Positions 1 to 7,954 of a stretch of 64,000 nucleotides of DNA are shown in pieces. Positions within the stretch are counted from its first letter, which is position 1. Each line of letters begins with the position of its first letter. Location: assembly GCF_049331405.1 (NCBI RefSeq), contig NZ_CP186274.1, forward strand, positions 8,122,001 to 8,186,000, read 5' to 3'. The notes beneath the pieces were generated by a model that was not told where the DNA came from, did no database searches, and was given only the letters and a program-made list of their open reading frames with translations. The translations under genes and the position numbers were made by a program. The DNA is from PoT sp049331405. GTDB lineage: Bacteria; Planctomycetota; Planctomycetia; Isosphaerales; Isosphaeraceae.

Positions 1-2
1 GA

Positions 3-1187
3 CGACAGGTCGAGGCGATGCGGAAGAACTGCGCCGAGTTCGGCGTCACCCTCTATGACATCGGCAGCGGCCGACAGGGCATCGTCCACGTCATCGGCCC
101 CGAGCTCGGCATCACCCTGCCCGGCACGACGATGGTCTGCGGCGATAGTCACACCAGCACTCACGGGGCCTTTGGTGCCCTGGCCTTCGGGATCGGCACG
201 AGCGAGGTCGAGCACGTCCTGGCCACGCAGACGCTTTGGCAGGGCCGCCGTCCCAAGTCGCTGGGAATCGAAGTCGTCGGCAAGCTCGCCCCAGGCCTCG
301 AGCCCAAGGACATCGTCCTGGCGGTGATCCGGGCAATCGGCACCGGCGGCGGAACCGGTCACGTCATCGAGTTCTACGGCCCCTCAATCACGGCCCTCTC
401 GATGGAAGGCCGGATGACCATCTGCAACATGTCGATCGAAGCCGGCGCCCGCGCGGGCATGATCGGACCCGACGACACCACGATCGAATACATCACCCGG
501 GGCAATCGCCCGTTCGCTCCGAAGGGTGCTGACCTCGACGCGGCGATCTCCGACTGGAAGACGCTCAAGACGGAAGACCCATCCGCCTTCGACCGCCATA
601 TCGTCATCGACGCCTCCGAGCTCGTGCCGCAGGTCACCTGGGGGACGAACCCGGCCATGACAATCGACGTGACCGGCCGGATCCCCGACCCCGACCACGT
701 CCCGTTCTCCAGCCGCGACGACGCCAAGCGTGCCCTCGAATACATGGGGCTGATCCCCAACACGCCGGTCTCCGACATCGCCGTCGACGTCGTCTTCATC
801 GGCTCTTGCACGAACGGACGGATCGAAGACCTCCGCTCTGCCGCGAAGGTGTTCCAGGGCCGCCGCGTCGCCGAGGGGGTCCGTGCCCTGGTCGTCCCCG
901 GCTCCGAGCAGGTCCGGCACCAGGCCGAGGCCGAAGGGCTCGACCGCATCTTCAGCGAGGCCGGCGCCGAGTGGCGACAGGCCGGCTGCAGCATGTGCCT
1001 GGCGATGAACCCGGACAAACTCACTCCCGGCCAGCGCTCCGCCAGCACGAGCAACCGGAATTTCGAGGGACGCCAGGGCCCCGGTGGTCGCACCCACCTC
1101 GTCAGCCCGGCCATGGCCGCCGCGGCCGCCGTTACCGGGCACTTCACCGATGTCCGCAAGCTCCTCAGCGGCGCCGGGACGAATTGA
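3..1187 (+). CDS. leuC: 3-isopropylmalate dehydratase large subunit (5' end cut by window)
   Basis: Leucine biosynthesis enzyme that, with LeuD, isomerises 2-isopropylmalate to 3-isopropylmalate in the cytoplasm using a [4Fe-4S] cluster. The reading frame is open to the window edge with no stop upstream, so about 75 residues are missing compared with a normal LeuC of about 470; the ATG at 18 is internal. The aconitase-family sequence is clear: GDSHTSTHGAFGALAFGIGT near the start, the first cluster cysteine in VFIGSCTNGR (about 795-824) and the other two in CSMC (about 987-998). The C-terminus NRNFEGRQG is also typical. leuD follows after about 80 bases, which fits one operon. Family assignment is near certain. 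Confidence 0.97.
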   Translation, partial: RQVEAMRKNCAEFGVTLYDIGSGRQGIVHVIGPELGITLPGTTMVCGDSHTSTHGAFGALAFGIGTSEVEHVLATQTLWQGRRPKSLGIEVVGKLAPGLEPKDIVLAVIRAIGTGGGTGHVIEFYGPSITALSMEGRMTICNMSIEAGARAGMIGPDDTTIEYITRGNRPFAPKGADLDAAISDWKTLKTEDPSAFDRHIVIDASELVPQVTWGTNPAMTIDVTGRIPDPDHVPFSSRDDAKRALEYMGLIPNTPVSDIAVDVVFIGSCTNGRIEDLRSAAKVFQGRRVAEGVRALVVPGSEQVRHQAEAEGLDRIFSEAGAEWRQAGCSMCLAMNPDKLTPGQRSASTSNRNFEGRQGPGGRTHLVSPAMAAAAAVTGHFTDVRKLLSGAGTN

Positions 1188-1269
1188 TCCTCCGGCCGAT
1201 CGGCCGCCCTCGATCAACCATCGCACATACCAACAGAAGACAGTCCGCACGCTCTTGAGGTCTTGTTTC

Positions 1270-1938
1270 ATGGAGCCTTTCGTCAGCTATAAGGGTCGCA
1301 TCGCCCTGCTCGACTGGAGCGACGTCAACACCGACCTGATCATCCCCGCGCGCTACCTCAAGCGGATCGAGCGCACGGGCTATGGCCCCCTCCTCTTCGC
1401 CGACAAGCGTTATGTGACAGGCCAGGCCCCCCCCGTCGACGATCCTGAGGCCCCCGCCGCGCCGAACCCCGAGTTCCCGCTCAACGACCCGTCGAACAAG
1501 GACGCTACGATCCTCGTCGTCGGCCGCAACTTTGGCTGCGGATCGAGCCGAGAGCACGCCGTCTGGGCCGTCGCCCAGGCCGGCTATCGCGCGGTCATCG
1601 CCCCGGGTAAGGGCGAGGGGTTCGCCGACATCTTCGAAGGCAACTCCCTCAACAACGGCCTGCTCCCCATCGAACTGAACGACGCCGACTGGGAGAAGAT
1701 CGCCGAAGCCGCACGTGCCCAGGACGGCGCTGAGGTCACGATCGACCTTCGCAATCTCTCCGTGATTCTGCACCCGGCCAATGGAGCCGAGTCGCGGTTC
1801 ACGTTCGACATCCCCGAGTCGGACCGCGAGCGCCTCTTGAAGGGCCTCGACGCCATCGCCGAGACCCTCCTCAACGAAGAGGCCATCAGCGATCACGAAC
1901 GCAAGGCGCCAGCCTGGTTGACGCCGCAGCCCGCCTGA
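1270..1938 (+). CDS. leuD: 3-isopropylmalate dehydratase small subunit
   Basis: Swivelling small subunit of isopropylmalate isomerase, partner of the preceding leuC product. The family start is recognisable as MEPFVSYKGRIALLDWSDVNTD at the ATG at 1270. A longer reading frame runs back into leuC, but that extra part has no similarity to LeuD, so 1270 is preferred. The substrate-loop region NFGCGSSREHA (about 1528-1560) is intact. Length of 222 residues is slightly above the usual 190-210. The ribosome binding site is weak, so translation may depend on coupling with leuC. A strong terminator follows directly, marking the end of the transcript. Confidence 0.96.
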   Translation: MEPFVSYKGRIALLDWSDVNTDLIIPARYLKRIERTGYGPLLFADKRYVTGQAPPVDDPEAPAAPNPEFPLNDPSNKDATILVVGRNFGCGSSREHAVWAVAQAGYRAVIAPGKGEGFADIFEGNSLNNGLLPIELNDADWEKIAEAARAQDGAEVTIDLRNLSVILHPANGAESRFTFDIPESDRERLLKGLDAIAETLLNEEAISDHERKAPAWLTPQPA

Positions 1939-1981
1939 CACGGAGTTGGAGGTTGATCCGGTTTCCGGGTTGAAAGCCGAT

Positions 1982-2032
1982 GGGTGGCCAGGGGAGATCC
2001 AGCAAAGGAGTCTCCCCTAGCCACCCGTTTTT
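1982..2032 (+). terminator. Rho-independent terminator after leuCD
   Basis: A 16-base arm at 1982-1997 pairs with 2011-2026 with one mismatch and is followed by GTTTTT at 2027-2032. It lies 43 bases after the leuD stop and before the convergent gene that ends at 2066, so it may serve both directions. Confidence 0.85.
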
Positions 2033-2065
2033 GCTTTCGAAACCCATCGACTCACGAGCGTCACG

Positions 2066-2884
2066 TCAAATCAGCGGCTTCTCCGGATGTTCGGGGTGCC
2101 CGACCGGCACCGTGGCAAGGATATGCCGGGCCGCGCTCAGTGCTTCGCTCGCGGATTGCTTGGTCGAGGGCTCTGTGCCGACGGCGACGTTCCAGTGTCG
2201 CTTCAGGTCATTCAGCACGGCCAACGTCGACTCTTGCAGGAGCCCCTTGCGGATCGCGAGGTCGAAGAGGGCATGGGGCCGGTTCGTGTGCGGGATGATC
2301 CGCTTCATCAAGAGGGCCTGGCCGAGCCGGGCCTCGATGGCCCGCCAGGCCTCGATCACGCTCAGGTCATAATGCTCGTGCTGGAAAAGTTCGCGAGCCT
2401 GGGTGAGCGACTCCTGCTCCTTGTCCGCCAATGCTTCGATCTTGGCTCGGCGGTCATGCTCGCCCAGCCGTCGGCGAAGCCTCCATGCTACGAACTGCGA
2501 GAGGATGAACCAGCCGCCCCCGACCCCGATGGCGACCACAGGCGCCGCCCAGGCAAGATGGGAGTAGCGGAGCTGCGCAGCCAGCAGGCTCGCGACGTAG
2601 AGCCCGCCGAAGATCGGCACAATCATCACCGCCAGGGCATAGGTCGAGTTACCGATGCGTTCGAGCCGGGAATGGGCTCGCTCCGTCGTCATGGACATGG
2701 CGTAGCAATAGACGCACAGGCTCAGCAATCCCGCGATCAAGAAGTAGGCGTGGAAAATCTTGAGGTCGTAGCCCAGGTACGGGAAGCCTCGGTCGTCGAA
2801 CCGGTCGAGGAACGGGTGGAGCGCGAACAGAGTTCCCAGGAGTGCCATCGCAAAGCTGATCTTCATCTTCGCGAACTCGGTCAT
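2066..2884 (-). CDS. Membrane protein with HEPN/DUF4145-like C-terminal domain
   Basis: Not assigned to a named gene. The ATG at 2884 is preferred because GGAAGG lies a few bases upstream; an in-frame extension to 2950 lacks such support. The first 150 residues hold about four hydrophobic segments (for example ISFAMALLGTLFAL, AYFLIAGLLSLCVYCYA, ALAVMIVPIFGGLYVASLL, VVAIGVGGGWFILSQ). After a charged linker, the last 110 residues are helical and resemble the HEPN/DUF4145 pattern: YDLSVIEAWRAIEARLGQAL, then LFDLAIRKGLL, then LKRHWNVAVG and ASEALSAARHIL. In HEPN RNases the middle motif is usually RNxxxH; here the final His position is Gly, so nuclease activity is doubtful. Function is unknown; a signalling or scaffold role is inference. 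Confidence 0.7.
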   Translation of the reverse strand: MTEFAKMKISFAMALLGTLFALHPFLDRFDDRGFPYLGYDLKIFHAYFLIAGLLSLCVYCYAMSMTTERAHSRLERIGNSTYALAVMIVPIFGGLYVASLLAAQLRYSHLAWAAPVVAIGVGGGWFILSQFVAWRLRRRLGEHDRRAKIEALADKEQESLTQARELFQHEHYDLSVIEAWRAIEARLGQALLMKRIIPHTNRPHALFDLAIRKGLLQESTLAVLNDLKRHWNVAVGTEPSTKQSASEALSAARHILATVPVGHPEHPEKPLI

Positions 2885-3096
2885 CGTTGCCTTCCTGTCC
2901 CGTGGTGGGACCCTCGCACGAAGCATGTCAGGCTCGCCGTGGGCCGACATGTTCCCTGATCATTCGTCGCGAGTTCCGAAATCTTGGGAAGGCACCGAGA
3001 CCGCAGTTGGGCCACGTTGCTTTTTTGCACGCCTTCGAAACGCGAAGAAGGTCGCCATGTGAGCCACACGGCGACCTCCACGAGTGTCAGACCAAG

Positions 3097-3167
3097 CTAC
3101 CCGGCCAGGATTCGAACCTGGAAAAACAGGACCAAAACCTGTTGTGATACCGTTTCACCACCGGGTA
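3097..3167 (-). tRNA. tRNA-Gln (anticodon TTG)
   Basis: Read on the minus strand, a 7-bp acceptor stem forms between TACCCGG (3167-3161) and CCGGGTA (3104-3098), with discriminator G at 3097. The anticodon stem ACAGG/CCTGT closes the 7-base loop TTTTGGT, giving anticodon TTG for glutamine. The T arm CCAGGATTCGAACCTGG is canonical in the reverse complement. The 3' CCA is not encoded (CTT follows). It starts 13 bases after the rex stop on the same strand. Confidence 0.95.
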
Positions 3168-3180
3168 AGCAGTACGAGCC

Positions 3181-3888
3181 CTATTCTAACGAACGCCCCT
3201 GAGAACGCAAACCCTCTCCCACGAACGAAATCGTGCCCTGCGTGTTCTGCACTTTATACGCGAGATGCTCGAGTTGGACGCTCAGGTCGACCCCCACAAC
3301 GCTCACGGTCGGCGGCACGTTCACCGGGATCGGGGCGAAGTTGAGAATCCCCGAGATCCCGCACGAGACCATGTGATCGGCCACACGCTGGGCCACGTCC
3401 GCGGGTACGCAGAGCACCGCCAGGCTCACGTTCCTCGACGCCACGGCCTGCGAGAGGGCTTCAATGGGCTCGACAACGAGGCCGTCGTGCGTCCTGCCCA
3501 CCTTCTGTGGATCGTTGTCGAAGAGCGCAACGATGTGAAAGCCCCGGCTGCGGAACCCCCGATAACGCAGCAGGGCTCGACCAAGGTTCCCCAACCCGAC
3601 AAGGGCCAATGGCCAGTCGTGATCGATCCCGAGAATCCTACGAAGGGCCGAGCTGAGTTCCTCGATCCGGTAGCCGATCCCGGCATGGCCAAACTGACCG
3701 AAGAAAGCGAGGTCCTTGCGCACCTGGGCATTGTTGATAGCCAGCGCGGCACCGAGCTGACTGCTCGAGATCGTCGTAAGACCCTGGCGTTGGAAGGTTT
3801 CGAGCTGTCTCAAATAGAGACTCACCCGCCCCACCACGGCCTTGGGGGCCAGCTTGTCGCCAGCCGGCTCGCGTCGCGGCTCCCTCAC
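3181..3888 (-). CDS. rex: Redox-sensing transcriptional repressor Rex
   Basis: Rex senses the NADH/NAD+ ratio and represses genes of respiration and fermentation when NADH is low. The N-terminal winged helix is clear: RVSLYLRQLETF, then SSSQLGAALAINNAQVRKDL followed by AFFGQFG. A Rossmann domain follows with the nucleotide loop VGLGNLGRALL and the ALFDNDPQKVG strand. I chose GTG at 3888: it gives 235 residues, the normal Rex size, and has GGAG upstream. An in-frame ATG at 4038 would add 50 residues unlike Rex and overlap the ribD end. With the shorter start, a palindrome at 3912-3925 lies 23 bases upstream, a suitable place for an operator. Confidence 0.92.
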   Translation of the reverse strand: MREPRREPAGDKLAPKAVVGRVSLYLRQLETFQRQGLTTISSSQLGAALAINNAQVRKDLAFFGQFGHAGIGYRIEELSSALRRILGIDHDWPLALVGLGNLGRALLRYRGFRSRGFHIVALFDNDPQKVGRTHDGLVVEPIEALSQAVASRNVSLAVLCVPADVAQRVADHMVSCGISGILNFAPIPVNVPPTVSVVGVDLSVQLEHLAYKVQNTQGTISFVGEGLRSQGRSLE

Positions 3889-3911
3889 GAGGTTCGCGGC
3901 TCCGGGGAAGG

Positions 3912-3925
3912 TTTTTGGGCAAAAA
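3912..3925. promoter_or_regulatory. Palindromic operator-like site upstream of rex
   Basis: TTTTTGGGCAAAAA is a perfect 6-bp inverted repeat (TTTTTG / CAAAAA) around GG. It sits in the 91-base gap between the ribD stop and the preferred rex start. The same 13 bases, TTTTGGGCAAAAA, recur at 7422-7434 in another upstream region. It does not match the usual Rex operator (TTGTG...CACAA), so the binding protein is unknown. Confidence 0.45.
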
Positions 3926-3979
3926 TCATGCCATCGTTTGTGTATTCGACTGTACGGAGAACCCTCGTTTGGGTCAAGG

Positions 3980-5092
3980 TCACTCGCCCTTCCTCCATGC
4001 AGGTGTAAATATGCCCTGGATTCGGATATCAGCTCCAATCAGGCTCGTGGTGTGGCGTTCGAGCCTGCGGGTCTGGGACATCAAGGCGTGACCGGCCCCC
4101 GACGCCGGCGTGAACGCGGGAGCCCCCCCCTCGACGATCGGCGCGATGTAGATGTCGACCGCGTCGACCTCGTTCCGATCGAGGAACGCACCCAGCACGC
4201 GACCTCCACCCTCGATCATCACGTTCGTCATCCTCCGTCTCCCGAGCTCATCCAGAAGCTCCTCGACGGGCACCGAGCCGTTCCCGGCAAACGCCAGGAT
4301 TTCGCAACCGAGGTCGGCCAGGATCCGCTTTCGTTCCTCGGGGGCTCGTTCGGTGACAGCGACGATGACCTGGATCTCACTTGCGGTTCGAGCGAGTTGG
4401 CTGTCGGGAGAAAGTCGAGCCTCGGAGTCGAGGATTACACGCGTGGCGACTCGCGGACCCTGCGGCCTCGCTGTAAGTCGGGGATCATCGGCGATCGCCG
4501 TGCCGATCCCGACGACGATCGCATCCATCCGACCTCGAAGCTCGTGGACCATGGACCTCGAACGTGCGTTGGAGATCCAGCGGCTGTCGCCCGAGGCTGT
4601 CGCAGTCTTGCCGTCAAGTGTCATCGCCCACTTCGCGGTAATGTAAGGCCGGCCGGTCGAGAGGAGCTTCAGATAAGGGGCATTCAGGCGTTGAGCCGCC
4701 TCGGACTCGAGCCCGACCTCAACCTCGATGCCGGACTCCCGAAGCCGCGAGAGCCCTCCTCCTGCGACCTTCGGGAACGGGTCCCGCATCGCGACCACGA
4801 CCCGCGTGATTCCCGACGCGATGACGGCGTCCGCGCAAGGGGGCGTCTTGCCGGTGTGGCAGCAAGGTTCCAGTGTGACGTAGAGCGTGGCGCCTCGGGC
4901 CTGGCCCCCTGCCCTCCGCAGGGCCTCGACCTCGGCGTGCGGGCCGCCGAAGCGGCCGTGATAGCCGGCGGAGATGAGTTGGCCGTCGCGCGTCACCACG
5001 GCTCCGACCATGGGATTGGGCTCGACGTATCCTCGCCCAAATTCCGCCTCGGCCAGGGCACGACGCATCCAGATGAGATCTTCGCCCGACAC
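3980..5092 (-). CDS. ribD: Bifunctional riboflavin deaminase/reductase RibD
   Basis: Catalyses the second and third steps of riboflavin synthesis: deamination of the pyrimidine intermediate and reduction of its ribosyl side chain. The N-terminal deaminase carries the zinc site HAEVEAL and TLEPCCHTGKTPPC; PNPMVGAVV near the N-terminus is typical. The C-terminal reductase begins at RPYITAKWAMTLDGKTA and includes SRWISN and the MIEGGGRVLGAFL segment. Start at GTG 5092 is preferred because GAGGGAAG lies about 7 bases upstream; an alternative GTG at 5122 in the same frame has no clear site. No other rib gene is adjacent, so it is separated from the rest of the pathway here. Confidence 0.95.
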   Translation of the reverse strand: MSGEDLIWMRRALAEAEFGRGYVEPNPMVGAVVTRDGQLISAGYHGRFGGPHAEVEALRRAGGQARGATLYVTLEPCCHTGKTPPCADAVIASGITRVVVAMRDPFPKVAGGGLSRLRESGIEVEVGLESEAAQRLNAPYLKLLSTGRPYITAKWAMTLDGKTATASGDSRWISNARSRSMVHELRGRMDAIVVGIGTAIADDPRLTARPQGPRVATRVILDSEARLSPDSQLARTASEIQVIVAVTERAPEERKRILADLGCEILAFAGNGSVPVEELLDELGRRRMTNVMIEGGGRVLGAFLDRNEVDAVDIYIAPIVEGGAPAFTPASGAGHALMSQTRRLERHTTSLIGADIRIQGIFTPAWRKGE

Positions 5093-5124
5093 GCCCGGTC
5101 TTCCCTCTCGAATCTCATCCACGA

Positions 5125-6141
5125 TCAGAAACTCGGGGCGGAGGGTTTAGGGAGAGGCGTCGCCTTCTTGGCTGTGGCCTTCTTCGTCTTCTCAGCGGCC
5201 CCGTCGTTCGTCGCCTGGCTCGGCGGCGGCATCTCCCCTTCGCCGTAGATCAGCCGATAGAGGACCGTGAGCCGCCGCGTCGCCTCGTTGGGCGTGAAGT
5301 GATCGAACGAGTCGCGGAACCAAGTCGGGAGCACGGCTTCGAAGGCCACGAGCCTCGACGATTCGACCCGCTTGGGCGGCTCGACGAGGAAGTGGTAATT
5401 CTCGGCCATGAAGCGGAGTTGGTTGGGTAGGAACCGTGTATTCTCGATCTTCTTTCCGTTCGCCTGCTTCTTGGCGGCGGCAGCCTTGGCCTCGTCCTCG
5501 ACACGACCGATGAGCGCCGTGAACTGAGGCTCGGCCTTCATCTTCTTGAGGGCCTCCGCGATCTGGGCGTCACTCAAGGGGGTGATCGGTCGATTCCTCT
5601 TGGGCCGGACCATCTCGCGGATACGCTGATCGCGGTCGGCCGGCTCCATACGTTCCAGTTCCTTGCGTTCTTCCGCGCTGAGGACCATCCAGGCCTGCAA
5701 CCGATTGGCCAGGGTAATGGGCGATGGACCCACGATCTGGAACGGGCTGTGGGCTTCGTCCCCGCCCGTCTTCGCCTTGTTCGAGGCGCGGACCTTTACG
5801 ACGGCCGTCATCCTCTGGTTAAGCGGAGCCGACTCGATCTGCTTGCGCTGATCCTCTGGGAGCGAGGCGAGCCAGAGGTGGTAACGGCGCAAGATTGCCT
5901 GATAGTTTGCCCGGTTCAAGGCCGGCAACGCACCGAGTTCCTTGTCGAGCGACCGAATCGCCTCGCGTTCGGAGGACGGAAGCCGGTCGAAGTCCTGAAG
6001 TTTCTTGGAGAGGTGTTCGCGATGCTCTCGAGGGATCGCGCGGAGCCTCGACCAATTCTCTTCCTCGTCGGACCTCGCCGTCTGGCACACGGTGAGCCCA
6101 ATCAGGAGGGCGAACGCAGGGAGTCGGAGACCGACGGGCAT
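5125..6141 (-). CDS. Secreted Lys/Ala-rich protein, DUF3106-like
   Basis: Not a named gene. ATG at 6141 has GAGGAA at good spacing. Residues 1-24 form a signal peptide (LRLPAFALLIGLTVCQTARS) followed by a helical, highly charged protein of 338 residues. Repeated phrases such as WSRLRAIPREHREHLSKKL, LPSSEREAIRSL, LASLPEDQRKQIE and LSAEERKELERM match the DUF3106 style of 'x-L-P-x-E-x-R' helical repeats seen in proteobacterial and planctomycete exported proteins. The C-terminus is a low-complexity Lys/Ala/Pro tail (KKATAKKATPLPKP). It lies 32 bases after the anti-sigma-like gene, so the two are probably co-transcribed and may act together at the envelope. Biochemical function is unknown. Confidence 0.75.
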   Translation of the reverse strand: MPVGLRLPAFALLIGLTVCQTARSDEEENWSRLRAIPREHREHLSKKLQDFDRLPSSEREAIRSLDKELGALPALNRANYQAILRRYHLWLASLPEDQRKQIESAPLNQRMTAVVKVRASNKAKTGGDEAHSPFQIVGPSPITLANRLQAWMVLSAEERKELERMEPADRDQRIREMVRPKRNRPITPLSDAQIAEALKKMKAEPQFTALIGRVEDEAKAAAAKKQANGKKIENTRFLPNQLRFMAENYHFLVEPPKRVESSRLVAFEAVLPTWFRDSFDHFTPNEATRRLTVLYRLIYGEGEMPPPSQATNDGAAEKTKKATAKKATPLPKPSAPSF

Positions 6142-6173
6142 CGGATTCCTCGGCCGGGTGAGTGCTCGTGGGT

Positions 6174-6677
6174 CTAATCGCGGTCGGCGTTGAATTCCTG
6201 GGAGCTTTCCAGTTCCTGGAGGAACTGGAAAGACCCGGCGTCGCGATACTCATCCAGGTATTCGGCGATCGAAAGGTCGCGAGCCAACCGAGCCGTGGGG
6301 TTGGGCAAGACCCACTGCATGATCGCATAGCCGCCGCCCAGCGCGACCATCGAGGCCACCATCCAGAGCGCGGCGACCACGGTCCGACGGCCCGCGTGCA
6401 TCAGGGCCGACTCGAACTTATTGCCCTTGAGGTCGAGTTGCTCGACCTCATGCAAGGTCCTCGCGGTGAAGTCCTCGGAGGCTTTCGGACGCTCGAGGAG
6501 TTCGAGCATTTCCCAGGTCTTCTCGAGGACCTCGACCTCGCGGCGGGCGGTCGGGCTCTTCGTCAGCTTGGTCGAGATCGCTCGCGACTCGGCCTCATTC
6601 AGTTCGCCGTCGAGGTAAGCAACGAGGTTGGCTCGTTCGGCGGGAGTGAGTCGTTGCTGTTCGGGACCTACCGACAT
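6174..6677 (-). CDS. Anti-sigma-factor-like single-pass membrane protein
   Basis: 167 residues. The N-terminus has the LVAYLDGELNEAESRAISTKL pattern shared by anti-sigma factors, followed by a helical cytoplasmic region and one membrane segment at about 93-118 (VVAALWMVASMVALGGGYAIMQWVL). The zinc ligands (H-x3-C-x2-C) of the ZAS fold are absent, so it would be a zinc-free version. The C-terminal extracytoplasmic tail of about 50 residues is acidic. The following gene encodes a secreted DUF3106-like protein. No sigma factor gene lies upstream in this strand; the nearest upstream gene encodes a secreted protein. That makes the partner unknown, and the anti-sigma role is inferred from sequence style only. 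Confidence 0.7.
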   Translation of the reverse strand: MSVGPEQQRLTPAERANLVAYLDGELNEAESRAISTKLTKSPTARREVEVLEKTWEMLELLERPKASEDFTARTLHEVEQLDLKGNKFESALMHAGRRTVVAALWMVASMVALGGGYAIMQWVLPNPTARLARDLSIAEYLDEYRDAGSFQFLQELESSQEFNADRD

Positions 6678-6790
6678 GGCGAAGGATTTCTCCTGATGCC
6701 TCGACGGCGCGGGAGACGGACGATGCCCTCAATCCATCCGACACAAGGAATCAACCCCGGGCATCGTCCCAGGTCTCGCCAACGAGTCGA

Positions 6791-7297
6791 TCAGCGAGGG
6801 CCGGGGGTCGCGCTCGGCATCGAGGGCATGCCGGCCGAGCGGCCCGATCGCGTCACAGGCAGGTTGCGATTGGGGCCATAACCCGGACGGGTCGTAGCAT
6901 AGTAACGATCCGTGCGCGAGTAGTACATATTCACCTTTCCCCGAAGCCCACGGGCGGTCGTGGTGTTGCTGGGGTAGAGGTGGGGGGCCGCCCCGCGTTC
7001 CTTTCCCTTACGGCTCGAATAGGGCCGGAGGGGGTCGTAGTCTTCCTCACCGAGGGCGGGGAGCGGGTCGTAAAGGCCGGGACGATCGGCACCTGTCGCG
7101 GGGACTCGTGCCGCCGTGGCCGCGTTGATCGTGTCGAGCGGGGTCGACTGGGCGGCAACGGCTGCCTGGTGAGGCAGGTAATAGCCGTAGTAAAGTGAGA
7201 AGGGGTCCACACCACCCGTCTGCCCGAACGCCGGAGCGGCAGGGCTGATCAGGAACGATCCCAACACGATCCCGAACGCGACGATAGTCAGGCGCAT
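6791..7297 (-). CDS. Small secreted protein, Tyr/Arg/Pro-rich
   Basis: 168 residues from ATG 7297, which is preceded by GGGAGGG about 8 bases away; a longer frame to 7375 exists but lacks a ribosome binding site. A signal peptide (LTIVAFGIVLGSFLISPAAPAFGQ) ends at about residue 25. The mature part is rich in Tyr, Pro, Arg and Gly, for example DPFSLYYGYYLPHQ and NMYYSRTDRYYATTRPGYG, and looks largely disordered. I do not recognise a named family; such short exported proteins are frequent in planctomycetes. It precedes the anti-sigma-like gene by about 110 bases on the same strand and may share its promoter. Confidence 0.65.
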   Translation of the reverse strand: MRLTIVAFGIVLGSFLISPAAPAFGQTGGVDPFSLYYGYYLPHQAAVAAQSTPLDTINAATAARVPATGADRPGLYDPLPALGEEDYDPLRPYSSRKGKERGAAPHLYPSNTTTARGLRGKVNMYYSRTDRYYATTRPGYGPNRNLPVTRSGRSAGMPSMPSATPGPR

Positions 7298-7421
7298 GTC
7301 TGTGACCCTCCCTAGACTTGCCTCTCGCGAGATCCACCGAGTGTTAGAATATACAAGAGTTCGGGTCCATGACAAGCACCTCCTCAGGCCTGTTGATGCC
7401 CTAACAACAATGGTGCACGAC

Positions 7422-7434
7422 TTTTGGGCAAAAA
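7422..7434. promoter_or_regulatory. Second copy of the TTTTGGGCAAAAA palindrome
   Basis: TTTTGGGCAAAAA is identical over 13 bases to the site in front of rex (3913-3925). It has a 5-bp inverted repeat TTTTG/CAAAA around GG. It lies between the divergent genes that start at 7297 (minus) and 7530 (plus), about 95 bases upstream of the latter. Confidence 0.4.
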
Positions 7435-7529
7435 CGTTAGAATTGAAATCGGGTCTTTTTGAAAGCTGCGATTTCGCTCAACCCGGCGCCCGGCCAAGGA
7501 TTCTCCCCCAATTCGGAAGGTAGAACGTC

Positions 7530-7838
7530 GTGATTCCGCTATCCTTTGCCACCCCCACGCTTCTCCCCTCCATCATCCTCCTGGGAGCCTTGATCACCGC
7601 CGGCATCGTCTCCTATCGACTCTGGGCCGAGATGACGGAGGATCTCGAACCCGCGAGCCAGTCGGAGATCCTCGAGGAACTGGAACAGGCGTACGCCGAC
7701 GGGGAAATCGACGAGACCGAATTCCTGCGTGTCCGCAAACTCCTGGGGTTCCGGCAAGGCCTGATGAACCGCGAACTGTCCGAGGAAGACATCAGTGGCC
7801 TTATCAAGAAGAACGAGCCGAACCAATCCGAGGCCTGA
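7530..7838 (+). CDS. Small single-pass membrane protein with acidic helical tail
   Basis: 102 residues starting at GTG 7530, with GGAAGG about 9 bases upstream. One membrane segment at about 8-28 (TLLPSIILLGALITAGIVSYRL) is followed by a Glu/Asp-rich helical region (EILEELEQAYADGEIDETEF) that resembles the SHOCT-like 'L..ayadGeI.eeEf..lr.ll' pattern. Similar short proteins occur widely in planctomycetes without known function. A copy of the TTTTGGGCAAAAA palindrome lies about 95 bases upstream. A stem-loop after the stop separates it from the convergent lpxA. Confidence 0.75.
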   Translation: MIPLSFATPTLLPSIILLGALITAGIVSYRLWAEMTEDLEPASQSEILEELEQAYADGEIDETEFLRVRKLLGFRQGLMNRELSEEDISGLIKKNEPNQSEA

Positions 7839-7885
7839 AGACAACCGCCGACGAGGCTCAAAAGCAGAGCCCTGCAAAACGACGA

Positions 7886-7922
7886 GACCGCCGGCCTGGC
7901 TCATCGAGCTCGACCGGCGGTC
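7886..7922. terminator. Stem-loop between convergent genes
   Basis: GACCGCCGG at 7886-7894 pairs perfectly with CCGGCGGTC at 7914-7922. It lies between the 7838 stop (plus) and the lpxA stop at 7955 (minus) and may terminate both, although no long T run follows. Confidence 0.5.
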
Positions 7923-7954
7923 ACGCGATTTCGGCGTTGAGCGAAACGGGCCAC

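Noticed and set aside
3265..4008. A 247-codon plus-strand frame opposite rex.
   Set aside because: Rex is supported by its DNA-binding and Rossmann motifs; the plus frame has no features.
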